37,759 bases of DNA from Streptomyces harenosi (GCF_011008945.1 NZ_WYCT01000029.1:1-37759); one strand, 5' to 3'; counted from the first letter of the stretch, positions 23,121 to 32,530 are shown. Notes: a model not told the origin generated them from the letters alone. Numbers and translations: made by a program.

Positions 23121-25540
23121 AGGAGGGTCAGGTCGTCCGTGCTGGGATCCGCCAGCCGGGCGACCCGGCCCGCATGCCGCTCCACCATCGCCTCGAAGGT
23201 CTGCCGGGCGGTGCGGCCGTTGCCGAACGCCGGCCCCTTGGGGAGCGCCGCGAAGTACCGCAGCAGCGCCTCGGCCGCGCCGGACGCCAGCCGGTACTCG
23301 TGCTCCACCGCCTGCTGCTCCACGATCCGCAACAGCTCCTCGGGGCCGTAGTCGCCGAAGGTGATGGTCCGTGAGAAGCGGGAGGCCACACCCGGGTTGA
23401 CGGACAGGAACCGCTCCATCTCCGCCGTGTAGCCCGCGACGATCACCACGACGGCGTCCCGGTGGTCCTCCATCAGCTTCACCAGCGTGTCGATGGCCTC
23501 CTTGCCGAAGTCCCGCCCGGCGTCCTGCGGGGACAGCGCGTACGCCTCGTCGATGAACAGGACGCCGCCGCGCGCCCGCTCGAACGCCTCCTGGGTGCGG
23601 ATCGCCGTGGACCCGATGTGCTCGCCGACCAGGTCGACGCGGGACACCTCGACGAGATGGCCCTTCTCCAGGACGCCGAGCGAGGCCAGGATCTCGCCGT
23701 ACAGCCGGGCGACCGTGGTCTTGCCGGTGCCCGGGGAGCCGGTGAAGACCAGGTGGCGCTTGACCGAGGCCGCCTTCAGACCGGCCCGCTGCCGGCGCCG
23801 GCCCACCTCGATCATGTCGATCAGGGCCCGCACCTCGCGCTTGACGCTCTCCAGGCCCACCAGCGCGTCCAGTTCACCGAGCACGTCCTTCGACGTCCGC
23901 ACCGGCCGCCCGGGCGGCGCGGGAGCGGCCGGCGGCTCCGGCTCGGGCGCGCCCGGCCCGCCCGGCGGGCCCAGCAGGCCGGGCGGTCCGGCGGGCGGCC
24001 GGGGCACCGTCTGCACCGCCGTCTCGCGGGCCGTGTGCGTCCGCAGGCCGCCGCTCTCGTCGCTGGTGCAGTCCTCGACGACGGGGCCCGCCTCCCCGCC
24101 CGCGCCGGGGCCGCCGTCCGCGAACTCGTACCCGCCGCGCGCGCACCGCTCCGTGCGGCACCGCCGCAGCGTCGTACGGCAGCCGTCGATCACGTGGAAC
24201 CCGTATCCGCCGCTGCCGGTCACCCGGCAGTTGAGGAAGCTGCCGCGCCCTCCCGCGGAGACGTAGAAACCGGCCTCCGAGGGGGAGTCGACCGTGCAGC
24301 GCTCGACGGTGGGGTCGGCCCCCTTGGTGACGATCACGCCGGTCTGGGTGCCGTCCACGGTGCAGTTGGCGAGCGTGCCGCCGCTGCCGTGGTCCCGGAA
24401 CCAGGCCCCCGTCGCCGCGTCGCGGATCCGGCAGTCGTCGAGCTGCGCGGTGGCACCGTCGCTCACGGACACGGCCGTGTTGCGGACCTGGAACAGGTCG
24501 CTGTCGACGACGTCCGCGCGGGAGCCGCGGTCCAGGACGAACAGGGCGTCCGGCACGTCGTGCACCCGGCAGGAGTCCAGGACCGCCGTGGCGCCGTCGC
24601 TCACCCACACCGCCGGGTAGTCGCCGGTGCTGTCGAAGATCTCGCACTGGTTGGCGTCCACCCGCGTGCCCGGGTCCCACACCGACAGGCCGTTGCGCCC
24701 GAACTGCCGCACGCTGGTGCGGGTGAGCGTCAGGACCGAGCGGGAGCGCAGGTCGACCGCGTTCTCCGGGATGTCGTGGATACGGCAGTCGGCGAGCGTG
24801 AGCACGGCGTCGGTGTCGAGCGTGACACCGTCGGCGGTGGTGCGGTGCACATCGCAGTCGGTCAGATGCGCGGTGGCGCGGCCGGCGACCTGCACGCCGC
24901 TGCCCCGCACCTCGTAGATCTCGCAGCCCACCGCCTCCAGGGCGGAGGTCTCGCCCGTCACCGTCAGCCCCGAACCCGCGGCGTGGTGGACGCGGCACCG
25001 CTCCAGCCGGGGGTGCCCGCCGGTGCGCACCGCGACACCCGCCTGGCCCGCCGCGACGACCTCGCACTCCTCGAAGACGCCGCCCCCGCCGTCGAGGACG
25101 GCGACACCGACGCCCGCCGGATTGTCGACCGTGCAGTGCCGCACCGACGGCCGGGCGCCGCCGCGCACCTCGATCCCGGCCGCCGAGCGCGTGACGACCC
25201 GCACACCGGACAGCTCCGGCGTGCCCTCCTCGATCAGCACGGCGGGTGCCGCCGCGTCCTGGCCCTCCACGTGCAGGTCCCGCACCACCGCCGAGGCGCG
25301 CACGGTCAGCGGCACCCCGTCCACCGGCGCGATCCGCACCGATCCGTGGCCCGTCTCGGGAGCGCGCAGGGTGACCGCCCGCTGGACGACGAGGTTCTCC
25401 CGGTAGGTCCCGGGAGCGACGGTGAGGACGTCACCGTCGGCCGCGGCCTCCAGGGCGGCGGCGAGCGATGCGTACTCACCCGTGCGGCGCCGCCACCGCG
25501 ACGTGCCGGTGTGCGTCACCTGGACCGTGCCCTGTGCCAT
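23090..25540 (-). CDS. Right-handed beta-helix / CbxX-type AAA+ ATPase fusion
   Basis: This 816-aa protein joins two domains. Residues about 20-490 are a right-handed parallel beta-helix: some twenty short repeats with the DCRIHD / GxxPxxxxCxV / AGVxVxxGA pattern, starting with the [19 protein letters not shown] cap found in pectate-lyase-like and NosD-like proteins. A Pro/Gly-rich linker covers about 505-550. Residues 555-816 are an AAA+ module of the CbxX/CfxQ/SpoVK type: [18 protein letters not shown], Walker [10 protein letters not shown] (Lys607), Walker [11 protein letters not shown], and the arginine-containing [11 protein letters not shown]. EccA of type VII secretion has a related AAA domain. 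The protein has no signal peptide, so the beta-helix should face the cytoplasm. ATG 25540 has a G-rich weak ribosome-binding site. Its role is unknown; remodelling a partner recognised by the helix is a fair guess. Confidence 0.9.
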   Translation of the reverse strand: MAQGTVQVTHTGTSRWRRRTGEYASLAAALEAAADGDVLTVAPGTYRENLVVQRAVTLRAPETGHGSVRIAPVDGVPLTVRASAVVRDLHVEGQDAAAPAVLIEEGTPELSGVRVVTRSAAGIEVRGGARPSVRHCTVDNPAGVGVAVLDGGGGVFEECEVVAAGQAGVAVRTGGHPRLERCRVHHAAGSGLTVTGETSALEAVGCEIYEVRGSGVQVAGRATAHLTDCDVHRTTADGVTLDTDAVLTLADCRIHDIPENAVDLRSRSVLTLTRTSVRQFGRNGLSVWDPGTRVDANQCEIFDSTGDYPAVWVSDGATAVLDSCRVHDVPDALFVLDRGSRADVVDSDLFQVRNTAVSVSDGATAQLDDCRIRDAATGAWFRDHGSGGTLANCTVDGTQTGVIVTKGADPTVERCTVDSPSEAGFYVSAGGRGSFLNCRVTGSGGYGFHVIDGCRTTLRRCRTERCARGGYEFADGGPGAGGEAGPVVEDCTSDESGGLRTHTARETAVQTVPRPPAGPPGLLGPPGGPGAPEPEPPAAPAPPGRPVRTSKDVLGELDALVGLESVKREVRALIDMIEVGRRRQRAGLKAASVKRHLVFTGSPGTGKTTVARLYGEILASLGVLEKGHLVEVSRVDLVGEHIGSTAIRTQEAFERARGGVLFIDEAYALSPQDAGRDFGKEAIDTLVKLMEDHRDAVVVIVAGYTAEMERFLSVNPGVASRFSRTITFGDYGPEELLRIVEQQAVEHEYRLASGAAEALLRYFAALPKGPAFGNGRTARQTFEAMVERHAGRVARLADPSTDDLTLLYAEDLPEQL

Positions 25541-25763
25541 GGCGTTGCTCTGCCCCCACCTCGTCGTACTGATGGCTCGTGCGCCGTCGGGGCGGCCCGG
25601 CCGGGACCGCGACCGTGCCCGGCCCCGCGGGCCGTCAGGCGCTCACGCTCCCGGACCCGGCGCACCCCTGTGGCTGCCGTCCGCGCGGGTCGTTGCCGAA
25701 ACCGGTTCGGCCGGTCCACCGTAGCGTGCGCGCGAACGGCGGTCGGACCGGAGTCGGCAGCCG

Positions 25764-26417
25764 TCAACTGCCGGTGCCGGTGCGGCCCCAGTCCGGGCCC
25801 GTCCGGTCCCAGGCGCGGTCCAGGCGTGCGTACCGGCGGCGGGCCATGCGCCAGACGGCCAGCCGCCGGGCGGCCTCGACACACCCGGCCGCCACCAGCG
25901 CGGCACCGAACCCGGCGAGGACGGCGTGGGTGGCCACGGTGGCGGGGTCCGGCGGGGGAGCAGCCATCCGGCCCTGGCCGTCCGTCCATATCCGGAACCG
26001 GTCGCCGGCCCGCGGGGCCCGCAGGCTCGTCGCCACCGCCGCCCGGCGCTCGGTGCCGTCCGGTGCGGTCCAGCCGGCCAGGACACGGGTGCGCAGCTCC
26101 TGGGCCGCGCCGGTCTCCGGGTCCAGGTCGACGGCGGCACGCTCCACCTCCCGTACGACGGTGGCCATCACCGGGTGCCGGGCGGCGCGCTGCTCCCGGA
26201 CGAACCGCTGCTGGGCGTCCTGGGCGGCCCCGCCGGCGAGCACACCGGCCACGGGCGCCACCAGCAGGGTCAGCAGCAGGGCGGCGAGGGTCACCCATGC
26301 CTCGGCGAGGTCGGTCGCGCGGCACAGCGGGTTGCGCCGCCAGCGCCACAGTCCGCTGATCGCTCGCACCCTCCGCGCCCCCTCCCGCCGCGTGATCCCC
26401 TCGGCTCGGCCGTTCAC
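25764..26417 (-). CDS. Rv1733c-like two-helix membrane protein
   Basis: This 217-aa protein has the layout of the Rv1733c family: a basic N-terminus with LWRWRRNPLCRATDLAEAW, a first membrane helix (about residues 38-60), an external domain of about 110 residues with RHPVMATVVREVE and GDRFRIWTDGQGRM, and a second helix near residue 165-185, then a basic tail. The Mycobacterium homologue is a dormancy antigen of unknown function. The start is unsure: GTG 26417 has GGAGGG eight bases upstream and is chosen, but GTG 26444 and GTG 26369 are in frame, and the latter gives the shortest conserved form. It lies downstream of the MOSC gene on the same strand with 143 bases between, including a hairpin. 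Family assignment is good; function is unknown. Confidence 0.83.
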   Translation of the reverse strand: MNGRAEGITRREGARRVRAISGLWRWRRNPLCRATDLAEAWVTLAALLLTLLVAPVAGVLAGGAAQDAQQRFVREQRAARHPVMATVVREVERAAVDLDPETGAAQELRTRVLAGWTAPDGTERRAAVATSLRAPRAGDRFRIWTDGQGRMAAPPPDPATVATHAVLAGFGAALVAAGCVEAARRLAVWRMARRRYARLDRAWDRTGPDWGRTGTGS

Positions 26418-26531
26418 GAGCGGCGCCCTCCACGGGGGAGCCACCTCACCGGCCGGTCCGGCGCCCTCGCGCGGCGGGACCTCTCAGGAATCTCGCACAG
26501 GACACCGACGCGCGGGCCCCCGGCCGGGTTT

Positions 26532-26553
26532 CCCGCGACCGGGTCGCGAGCGG
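26532..26553 (-). terminator. Possible terminator after the MOSC gene
   Basis: CGCGAC (26534-26539) and GTCGCG (26543-26548) pair around CGG, with flanking CCC and GGG that can pair if a base bulges. It lies just past the MOSC stop codon at 26561. It is a short stem, so the confidence is moderate. Confidence 0.4.
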
Positions 26554-26560
26554 GGCTGTG

Positions 26561-27385
26561 TCACCCCGCGACCTCGACCGGGTCGCCGACGCGGACCGTG
26601 CCGCGGTGGAGGGGCACCAGGTTCTGCCCGAAGACGAGCTTGCCGCCGATGAGCCGGTGACGTCCCAGGGTGTGCAGAGGCTCCCGGCCGCGCCCGGCAC
26701 TGCCCTGGTCGGTGGTGGTCACCACGCACCGTCCGCACGGCTTGGCGACACGGAAGGCGACCTCGCCGACGGTGACGCGCGTCCAGCCGTCCTCGGCCCA
26801 GGCGGCGGTGCCCGACACCACCAGATTGGGCCGGAAGCGGTTCATGGGCAGCGGTCCCTCGGCGGCGTGGTCGCCCTCGGCTATCAGGGAGTTGAGGGCG
26901 TCGAGGGAGGCCGTCGTCGTGAGCAGCAGCGGATAGCCGTCGGCGAAGGAGACGGTCTCGCCCGGCCGCGCGTACCGCGGGTCGACGGGCCGGCGCGTGG
27001 CGGGGGCGTCCATGTACACCAGCCGTACGTCCGCGCCGAGGTAGGTGCTGCACCAGGCGTGCGCGGCCGCGTCCCCGGCCGGGACGGCCTCGACCTTGTC
27101 ACCGAAGATCTCCACCGTGACGGTGCTCCCCGCGGGCGGCACCGGCACCGTCAGCGGTTCCATCCCGGGCGCGGACAGCCGGACGCCGCCGGGCAGGAGC
27201 CCGGCGGCGGCCAGAGCGAGGCGCGGCTGCTGCCGCTGGGTGACGACCTTTCCCCCGTCGTCGATCAGCACCCAGCGGCGGTCTCCGGCCAGCCCCCAGG
27301 GCTCCACGACGGCCTCCCGGGACGCCAGGCCCCGGAACGCCTTGACCGGATGGACGTGAATCGACTGCAGTCGCGCGTTCCCCAT
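26561..27385 (-). CDS. MOSC-domain molybdenum-cofactor sulfurase-like protein
   Basis: This 274-aa protein has an N-terminal MOSC_N beta-barrel (IHVHPVKAFRGLASREAVVEPWGLAGDRRWVLID) and a C-terminal MOSC domain ending in CGRCVVTTTDQGS, where the conserved Cys would carry sulfur or bind the molybdenum cofactor. It is close to YcbX/mARC-type proteins, which handle Moco and reduce N-hydroxylated compounds. The eukaryotic-type ferredoxin domain of YcbX is absent, so an electron donor must come from elsewhere. NRFRPNLVVSG is the signature central stretch. ATG 27385 is preceded by AGGA at nine bases. It is the second gene after DUF6643, 39 bases downstream, probably in the same transcript. No Moco biosynthesis gene is nearby. 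The family is firm; the substrate is not. Confidence 0.92.
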   Translation of the reverse strand: MGNARLQSIHVHPVKAFRGLASREAVVEPWGLAGDRRWVLIDDGGKVVTQRQQPRLALAAAGLLPGGVRLSAPGMEPLTVPVPPAGSTVTVEIFGDKVEAVPAGDAAAHAWCSTYLGADVRLVYMDAPATRRPVDPRYARPGETVSFADGYPLLLTTTASLDALNSLIAEGDHAAEGPLPMNRFRPNLVVSGTAAWAEDGWTRVTVGEVAFRVAKPCGRCVVTTTDQGSAGRGREPLHTLGRHRLIGGKLVFGQNLVPLHRGTVRVGDPVEVAG

Positions 27386-27424
27386 GGGGCCATCCTGCCA
27401 GGAGGCACCGACAGCCCGGGTGGC

Positions 27425-27856
27425 TCAGTACCCGCGGTACTGCTGGTTGTGGTAAGGGTCCTGGTACGGCGCGGGCGCCGGCCGCGGAGCGGCGGGACGC
27501 ATCGCGTCGTACCCCGCGGGGGCAGGCGCCGCCGGGCGCGGCGGCTGCGGGCCGGGATAGCCGCGCGGCGCGGTGGCCTGCTGGGGGATGTACGGGGCGG
27601 GCGCCTGCTGCAGCGGAGCGTGCTGCGGCGCCTGCTGCGGATAGCCGTGGACGGGCTGGGGCGGAGGCGCCGGGAGGGCGGGCATCGCCGACGGGAGCGC
27701 GGGCAACTGGCTGCCCGGCGCGTCGTACGCGGCCGGGACCCGGATCGGGGCGATCTGCGGGGTGCCCCGCTCGGCCACGAGCGAGTCGTAGATAGGGGTG
27801 TCCCGGAAGGAGGCGGAGTAGTAGCCGCCGCCATAGGTGGAGCGGGGGGAGGTCAT
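27425..27856 (-). CDS. DUF6643-family Pro/Gln-rich protein
   Basis: This 143-aa protein is conserved in Streptomyces as DUF6643. The N-terminus (MTSPRSTYGGGYYSASFRDTPIYDSLVAERGTPQIAPIRVPA, a guide only) is the conserved part; the rest is a low-complexity tail rich in Pro, Gln, Ala and Tyr, ending YQDPYHNQQYRGY. It has no signal peptide or membrane segment and is probably disordered. ATG 27856 has no ribosome-binding site; TAACTT lies seven bases before it, so the message should be leaderless. The N-terminal codons after 27856 show the conserved part, while earlier in-frame codons look non-coding. It heads a likely unit with the MOSC gene. Function is unknown. Confidence 0.82.
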   Translation of the reverse strand: MTSPRSTYGGGYYSASFRDTPIYDSLVAERGTPQIAPIRVPAAYDAPGSQLPALPSAMPALPAPPPQPVHGYPQQAPQHAPLQQAPAPYIPQQATAPRGYPGPQPPRPAAPAPAGYDAMRPAAPRPAPAPYQDPYHNQQYRGY

Positions 27857-28099
27857 GGCACATAAGTTAAGCCCACGATGTGCTGGTTGGGGAGACCGAT
27901 AAGAGGGTTGTTTTCCGCGCCCGCCGTGACGGGGGATCACCAATAAGAGCGAACCCGAACAAAAGCGGGCGACCCGGCAGGCGATCTTCCGGTAATGGCC
28001 CTGTTTCGGGTGGGTTGCCGAAGGCCCCCCGAGGGCCCCTCCCGGCGGCCTGCGCACGGGCGCCGCGGGGGAGGCGGAGCCGGGTGCGGCGCGCGGTGC

Positions 28100-29278
28100 T
28101 CAGCCCTCGTCCGCCACGGCGTCCGGACGCGTGTACGTACGGCCCTTCCAGGCCGCGCCCCGGCCGCGGTGGTGCCGCACGGCGGAGTCGACGGTCATCA
28201 GCAGATACAGCGACGCGGTGAACGGCAGCAGGGGAGCGAGCCACCGCGGCTGCCGGTAGTACCGCAGCATCGGCAGGTACGTTCCCGTCATGACCAGCCA
28301 CGCCAGGCCGCCGAGGACCGCCGCCGCCGGGTCGCCGCCGGCCGCGCCCGCGACGACGGCCGCCGGCGGCACCAGATACACCAGCGCCAGCCCGGCGACC
28401 GTGCCGGCCAGCACGAGCGGGTGGTGGCGCAACTGGGCGTAGGCGCTGCGCGACACCATCCGCCACAGGTCGGGCAGGCGCGGATACGGACGCACGCTGT
28501 CGACCCGGTCGGCCAGCCCCAGCCAGATGTGCCCCCCGCCGTCCTTGACGGCCCGCGCGAGCGCCACGTCGTCGATGACCGCGTGCCGGATCGCCTCCGG
28601 CACGCGCGCCCGGTCGGCGGCCCCGGCCCGCAGCAGCACGCAGCCGCCCGCCGCGGCGGCCGTCCGCGCGCCCCTGCGGCCCACCCGGCGGAACGGATAC
28701 AACTGCGCGAAGAAGTAGACGAAGGCCGGCACGACGAGCCGCTCCCACGGGCTGCGCACCCGCAGCCGGGCCATCTGGGAGACCAGGTCGTAGCCGCCGG
28801 TGCGGGCCGCCGCCACCAGATGCCGCAGGCTGTCCGGGGCGTGGGCGATGTCGGCGTCCGTCAGGAGCAGGTACTCGGGGGCACGCACGCGTGCCAGCGC
28901 GATGCCGTGCCGGACCGCCCACAGCTTGCCGGTCCAGCCCGCGGGCGGCTCACCGCCGGGCGAGTCCACCGTGAGCGGCAGTCCGCCGTGGCGCCGGGCC
29001 AGCGCGCGGGCGAGTTCCGCGGTGCCGTCCGAGCTGCCGTCGTCGATCAGGAAGACCTCCGCCCGCCCCGGATAGTCCTGCGCGAGCAGCGACGGCAGAC
29101 TCGCCGGCAGCACCGCGGCCTCGTCGCGGGCCGGCACCACCACACACACCGCCGGCCACACCGCGGGCTCCCGGCGCGGCGGCAGCCTGACGTCCGTGCG
29201 CCAGAAGAAGCCCTGGCCGAGCAGCAGCCACACCCAGGCGGCGAGTGATACGGCAGCGGTCCACGCAACGGCGCTCAC
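28100..29278 (-). CDS. hpnB: HpnB-like membrane glycosyltransferase (GT2)
   Basis: This 392-aa protein is a family 2 glycosyltransferase of the HpnB group, named for the hopanoid context but of unproven substrate. One helix at the N-terminus (AVSLAAWVWLLLGQGFFW) precedes the catalytic domain with VVVPARDEAAVLP, the nucleotide-sugar motif DDGSSDGT, the metal-binding TDADI, and the acceptor part RAVIDDVALARAVK. Several C-terminal helices (LAGTVAGLALVYLVPPAAVVAG and LLPFTASLYLLMTVDSAV) follow. The start is GTG 29278; CAGACT lies six bases upstream with no ribosome-binding site, so it may be leaderless. It diverges from the racemase-like gene by 57 bases. No squalene-hopene cyclase or other hopanoid gene is in the window, so hopanoid work is not supported here. 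A 7-bp stem (28060-28092) may end the transcript. Confidence 0.88.
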   Translation of the reverse strand: MSAVAWTAAVSLAAWVWLLLGQGFFWRTDVRLPPRREPAVWPAVCVVVPARDEAAVLPASLPSLLAQDYPGRAEVFLIDDGSSDGTAELARALARRHGGLPLTVDSPGGEPPAGWTGKLWAVRHGIALARVRAPEYLLLTDADIAHAPDSLRHLVAAARTGGYDLVSQMARLRVRSPWERLVVPAFVYFFAQLYPFRRVGRRGARTAAAAGGCVLLRAGAADRARVPEAIRHAVIDDVALARAVKDGGGHIWLGLADRVDSVRPYPRLPDLWRMVSRSAYAQLRHHPLVLAGTVAGLALVYLVPPAAVVAGAAGGDPAAAVLGGLAWLVMTGTYLPMLRYYRQPRWLAPLLPFTASLYLLMTVDSAVRHHRGRGAAWKGRTYTRPDAVADEG

Positions 29279-29335
29279 GTGCGCAGTCTGCCCCAGGGGA
29301 GGGGCCGGGCGGGGCCCATCGTCTATCGTGGCCGG

Positions 29336-30121
29336 GTGAAGATCGCGCTCATGGACTCCGGAATCGGGCTGCTGGCGGCCACCGCCGCGGTGCGGCGTCT
29401 GCGGCCCGACGCCGATCTCGTGCTCTCCCTGGACCCGGACGGGATGCCCTGGGGCCCGCGGACCCCCGAGGACCTGACGGAACGCGCCCTGGCCGTCGCC
29501 GAGGCCGCCGCCGCCCACCGGCCGGACGCCCTGATCGTCGGCTGCAACACGGCGACCGTGCACGCGCTGCCGGCGCTGCGCGCCCGGCTGGAGCCCGGGA
29601 TCCCGGTCATCGGCACCGTTCCCGCGATCAAGCCCGCCGCGGCCGGCGGCGGCCCCCTCGCGATCTGGGCGACGCCCGCGACCACCGGCAGCCCCTACCA
29701 GCGCGGGCTCATCCGCGACTTCGCCGACGGCGTCCCGGTCGCCGAGGTGCCCTGCCCCGGACTCGCCGACGCCGTCGAACGCGCGGACGAGACGGCGATC
29801 GACGCCGCCGTCGCGGCGGCCGCGGCCCGGACCCCGGACGGGGTGACGACCGTCGTCCTCGGCTGCACCCACTACGAGCTCGTCGCCGAGCGCATCCGGG
29901 CCGCCGTGCAGCGCCCCGGCTCCCCGCCCCTCGTGCTGCACGGCTCCGCCGGGGCCGTCGCCGCCCAGGCGCTGCGCCGGATCGGTGCCCGGCCCGAGCC
30001 CGGCGCCCCGGCCGACGGCACCCTGACCGTGCTGCTCAGCGGGCGGCCGGGCCCGCTGCCCGCCGCCGCCCTGGCCTACGAGGAAGGCCGGCTGCTGGAG
30101 GCCGTCGCCCCCGCCCGGTGA
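29336..30121 (+). CDS. Asp/Glu racemase-family protein
   Basis: This 261-aa cytoplasmic enzyme resembles glutamate racemase. The proton-abstracting cysteine pair is Cys70 in GCNTATV and Cys177 in GCTHYELV, with the substrate Asp7-Ser8 in DSGIG near the start. MurI makes D-glutamate for peptidoglycan. The present protein lacks the exact GVGGL and NCNTASA forms of MurI, so it could be MurI-like or a broader Asp/Glu/hydantoin racemase. No cell-wall gene is adjacent. GTG 29336 is six bases after TATCGT (29324-29329) and lacks a ribosome-binding site, which indicates a leaderless message. It diverges from the HpnB-like gene in a 57-base region. Catalysis is likely; the choice between MurI and another racemase is open. 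Confidence 0.83.
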   Translation: MKIALMDSGIGLLAATAAVRRLRPDADLVLSLDPDGMPWGPRTPEDLTERALAVAEAAAAHRPDALIVGCNTATVHALPALRARLEPGIPVIGTVPAIKPAAAGGGPLAIWATPATTGSPYQRGLIRDFADGVPVAEVPCPGLADAVERADETAIDAAVAAAAARTPDGVTTVVLGCTHYELVAERIRAAVQRPGSPPLVLHGSAGAVAAQALRRIGARPEPGAPADGTLTVLLSGRPGPLPAAALAYEEGRLLEAVAPAR

Positions 30122-30241
30122 ACGGCCGGTTGCCCCGCGTGGGTGTGCGTCCGGTCGCCCCGCGCGGGCGTGCGTCCGGCCGGCCCAGTCACTCTTCGCG
30201 ACGACGTACCCGCGCAGCGAAACCTGAGTAACCTCGTATCC

Positions 30242-30787
30242 ATGAGGGACCACCGCCACGGCGAGCACGCCCCGTCACCCGACGTCTGGACCGGGCGGGC
30301 CACGAACCGGGTGCAGTGGCTGCTGGCGCTCATCGGAGCGGCGTGCCTGGCCCTGGGGATCGCGCTGGCCGTGGACTCGGCGTGGGAGTCCGGGATCGCC
30401 CCCCTCGTGATGGCCGTCGTCGGCTGCATCGCGGCGGGTCTGCTGGTCCTCTTCGGCACGCTGGCCTTCGTCCACGTGGCCCTCCGGGTCGACGAGGAGT
30501 GCCTGGAAGTGCGCTGCGGGCACATCGGCGTGCCCCGGCGGCGCATCCCCCTCTCCCATGTGGCCGGCGCGGAGTTCGCGCCGCACGTCACCCCGCGCCA
30601 CTGGGGCGGCTGGGGCTACCGCTGGCGTCCCGAGAAGGGCACCGCCGTCGTCGTCCGGCGCGGCGAGGGCGTCGTGCTGCGCCTGTGGGACGGCCACACG
30701 TTCACGGTGACCGTGGACGACGCGGAGGCGGCCGTCCGCGTCATCAAGGAGCGGCTGCGCCCGAAGGCGTCCGGCCCCGCCCACTGA
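30242..30787 (+). CDS. Two-helix membrane protein with PH-like domain
   Basis: This 181-aa protein has two hydrophobic helices at about residues 25-45 and 52-78, then a soluble beta-rich domain of about 100 residues (VDEECLEVRCGHIGVPRRRIPLSHV, then KGTAVVVRRGEGVVLRLWDGHTFTVTVDDAE, quoted as guides). The last resembles bacterial PH-like (bPH/DUF3093-like) domains that sit under the membrane. No catalytic motif is seen. ATG 30242 is seven bases after TAACCT (30229-30234), with no ribosome-binding site, so a leaderless message is likely. It lies between the racemase-like gene and lnt on the same strand with separate promoters. Function is unknown. Confidence 0.78.
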   Translation: MRDHRHGEHAPSPDVWTGRATNRVQWLLALIGAACLALGIALAVDSAWESGIAPLVMAVVGCIAAGLLVLFGTLAFVHVALRVDEECLEVRCGHIGVPRRRIPLSHVAGAEFAPHVTPRHWGGWGYRWRPEKGTAVVVRRGEGVVLRLWDGHTFTVTVDDAEAAVRVIKERLRPKASGPAH

Positions 30788-30919
30788 GTCCTTCCGCGCC
30801 GCCCGCCTCGCCCGGCCGCGCGCAGGACGCCGTCCGGCGCCCGTCGCCGCCCGGCCGGGGGCGAGGTGCGGGGGACCGGCGTTTGTCGGCCGCACCGGCA
30901 CCCGCCGTACACTCCGGGA

Positions 30920-32530
30920 GTGACCGTCACCGCAACCTCCGTCGGCGAGCCGGACCGGCTGCGGTCGCGGACCGCGCGCGTGCCGCGCGGCTCGCGGCTC
31001 GCGCGCCTGCTCCCCGCCGTCGCGGCCGCGCTCTCCGGGGCGCTGCTCTACCTCAGCTTTCCGCCCCGCACCCTGTGGTGGCTGGCCGTGCCGGCCTTCG
31101 CCGTGTTCGGGTGGGTGCTGCGCGGGCGCGGCTGGAAGGCGGGGCTCGGTCTCGGCTATCTCTTCGGGCTCGGATTCCTGCTGCCGCTGCTGGTGTGGAC
31201 CGGTGTCGAGGTCGGCCCCGGCCCCTGGCTCGCCCTGGCGGCCGTCGAGGCGGTCTTCGTCGCGCTGGTCGGCGCGGGGGTGGCAGCGGTGTCGCGCCTG
31301 CCGGCCGCGCCGGTGTGGGCGGCGGCCCTGTGGACCGCCGGGGAAGCCGCCCGCGCGCGCGTGCCCTTCGAGGGCTTCCCCTGGGGAAAGATCGCCTTCG
31401 GCCAGGCCGACGGGGTGTTCCTGCCGCTCGCGGCGGTGGGCGGCACCCCGCTGCTGGGGTTCGCGGTCGTCCTGTGCGGCTTCGGCCTGTACGACGTCGT
31501 ACGCCTGGCACTGCGGGCGCGCCGGACCCGGGCGGTGCGCCGGGGCGCGGCGGCCGTGGCCCTGCTGAGCGTGGCCGTTCCGGTGGCGGGGGCCCTGGCC
31601 GCGCGGTCACTGGTCACCGACGAGGCCGAGGACGGCACCGCGACCGTGGCCGTCGTCCAGGGCAACGTGCCGCGCGCGGGCCTCGACTTCAACGCCCAGC
31701 GACGGGCCGTGCTCGACCACCACGCGCGCGAGACGGAGCGGCTGGCCGCCGCGGTCGAGGCCGGGAAGGTGGCGCGGCCCGACTTCGTGCTGTGGCCGGA
31801 GAACTCCTCCGACATCGACCCCTTCGCCAATGCCGACGCGCGCGCCGTGATCGACGCGGCGGTCCGGGCGATCGGCGTGCCCGTCTCGGTCGGCGGCGTC
31901 GTGGAGCGCGACGGGAAGCTCTACAACGAGCAGATCCTCTGGGACCCGGCCAAGGGACCCGTCGACACCTACGACAAGCGGCAGATCCAGCCGTTCGGCG
32001 AGTACCTCCCGCTGCGCTCGCTCATCGGCGCGATCAACGGCGAGTGGACCTCGATGGTCCGCCAGGACTTCAGCCGGGGCGAGGAGCCCGGGGTGTTCAC
32101 CATGGACGGCACCCGGGTCGGCCTGGTCACCTGCTACGAGGCCGCCTTCGACTGGGCCGTGCGCTCCGAGGTCACCGACGGCGCCCAGATGATCTCCGTG
32201 CCCAGCAACAACGCGACGTTCGACCGCAGCGAGATGACCTACCAGCAGCTCGCCATGTCCCGCGTCCGCGCGGTCGAGCACAGCCGGACCGTCACCGTGC
32301 CGGTGACCAGCGGCGTCAGCGCGATCATCCTGCCCGACGGGCGGGTCACGCAGAAGACCGGCATGTTCGTCGCCGGGTCCCTGGTGCAGGAGGTGCCCCT
32401 GCGCTCCTCGACGACGCCCGCCACCGAGCTGGGCGTCCTCCCGGAGATCGCCCTCGTCCTGGTGGGCGCGGGCGGGCTCGGCGGGGCGATCGCCGCGGGC
32501 GTGCGCGGGAGGCGCGCCGGTCAGGTGTAG
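30920..32530 (+). CDS. lnt: Apolipoprotein N-acyltransferase
   Basis: Lnt adds the third acyl chain to the N-terminal cysteine of lipoproteins at the outer face of the cytoplasmic membrane. The 536-aa protein has about six N-terminal membrane helices (residues 28-230) and then a nitrilase-type catalytic domain. The triad is Glu294 (LWPENSSD), Lys353 (DKRQIQPFGEYLPL) and Cys405 (VTCYEAAFDWAVR), in the order seen in E. coli. One more helix ends the protein. Actinobacteria often pair lnt with the dolichol-phosphate mannose synthase gene ppm1, which is not next to it here. GTG 30920 is six bases after TACACT (30908-30913), so the message is probably leaderless. A NUDIX gene follows 68 bases later. 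Identification is firm. Confidence 0.94.
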   Translation: MTVTATSVGEPDRLRSRTARVPRGSRLARLLPAVAAALSGALLYLSFPPRTLWWLAVPAFAVFGWVLRGRGWKAGLGLGYLFGLGFLLPLLVWTGVEVGPGPWLALAAVEAVFVALVGAGVAAVSRLPAAPVWAAALWTAGEAARARVPFEGFPWGKIAFGQADGVFLPLAAVGGTPLLGFAVVLCGFGLYDVVRLALRARRTRAVRRGAAAVALLSVAVPVAGALAARSLVTDEAEDGTATVAVVQGNVPRAGLDFNAQRRAVLDHHARETERLAAAVEAGKVARPDFVLWPENSSDIDPFANADARAVIDAAVRAIGVPVSVGGVVERDGKLYNEQILWDPAKGPVDTYDKRQIQPFGEYLPLRSLIGAINGEWTSMVRQDFSRGEEPGVFTMDGTRVGLVTCYEAAFDWAVRSEVTDGAQMISVPSNNATFDRSEMTYQQLAMSRVRAVEHSRTVTVPVTSGVSAIILPDGRVTQKTGMFVAGSLVQEVPLRSSTTPATELGVLPEIALVLVGAGGLGGAIAAGVRGRRAGQV

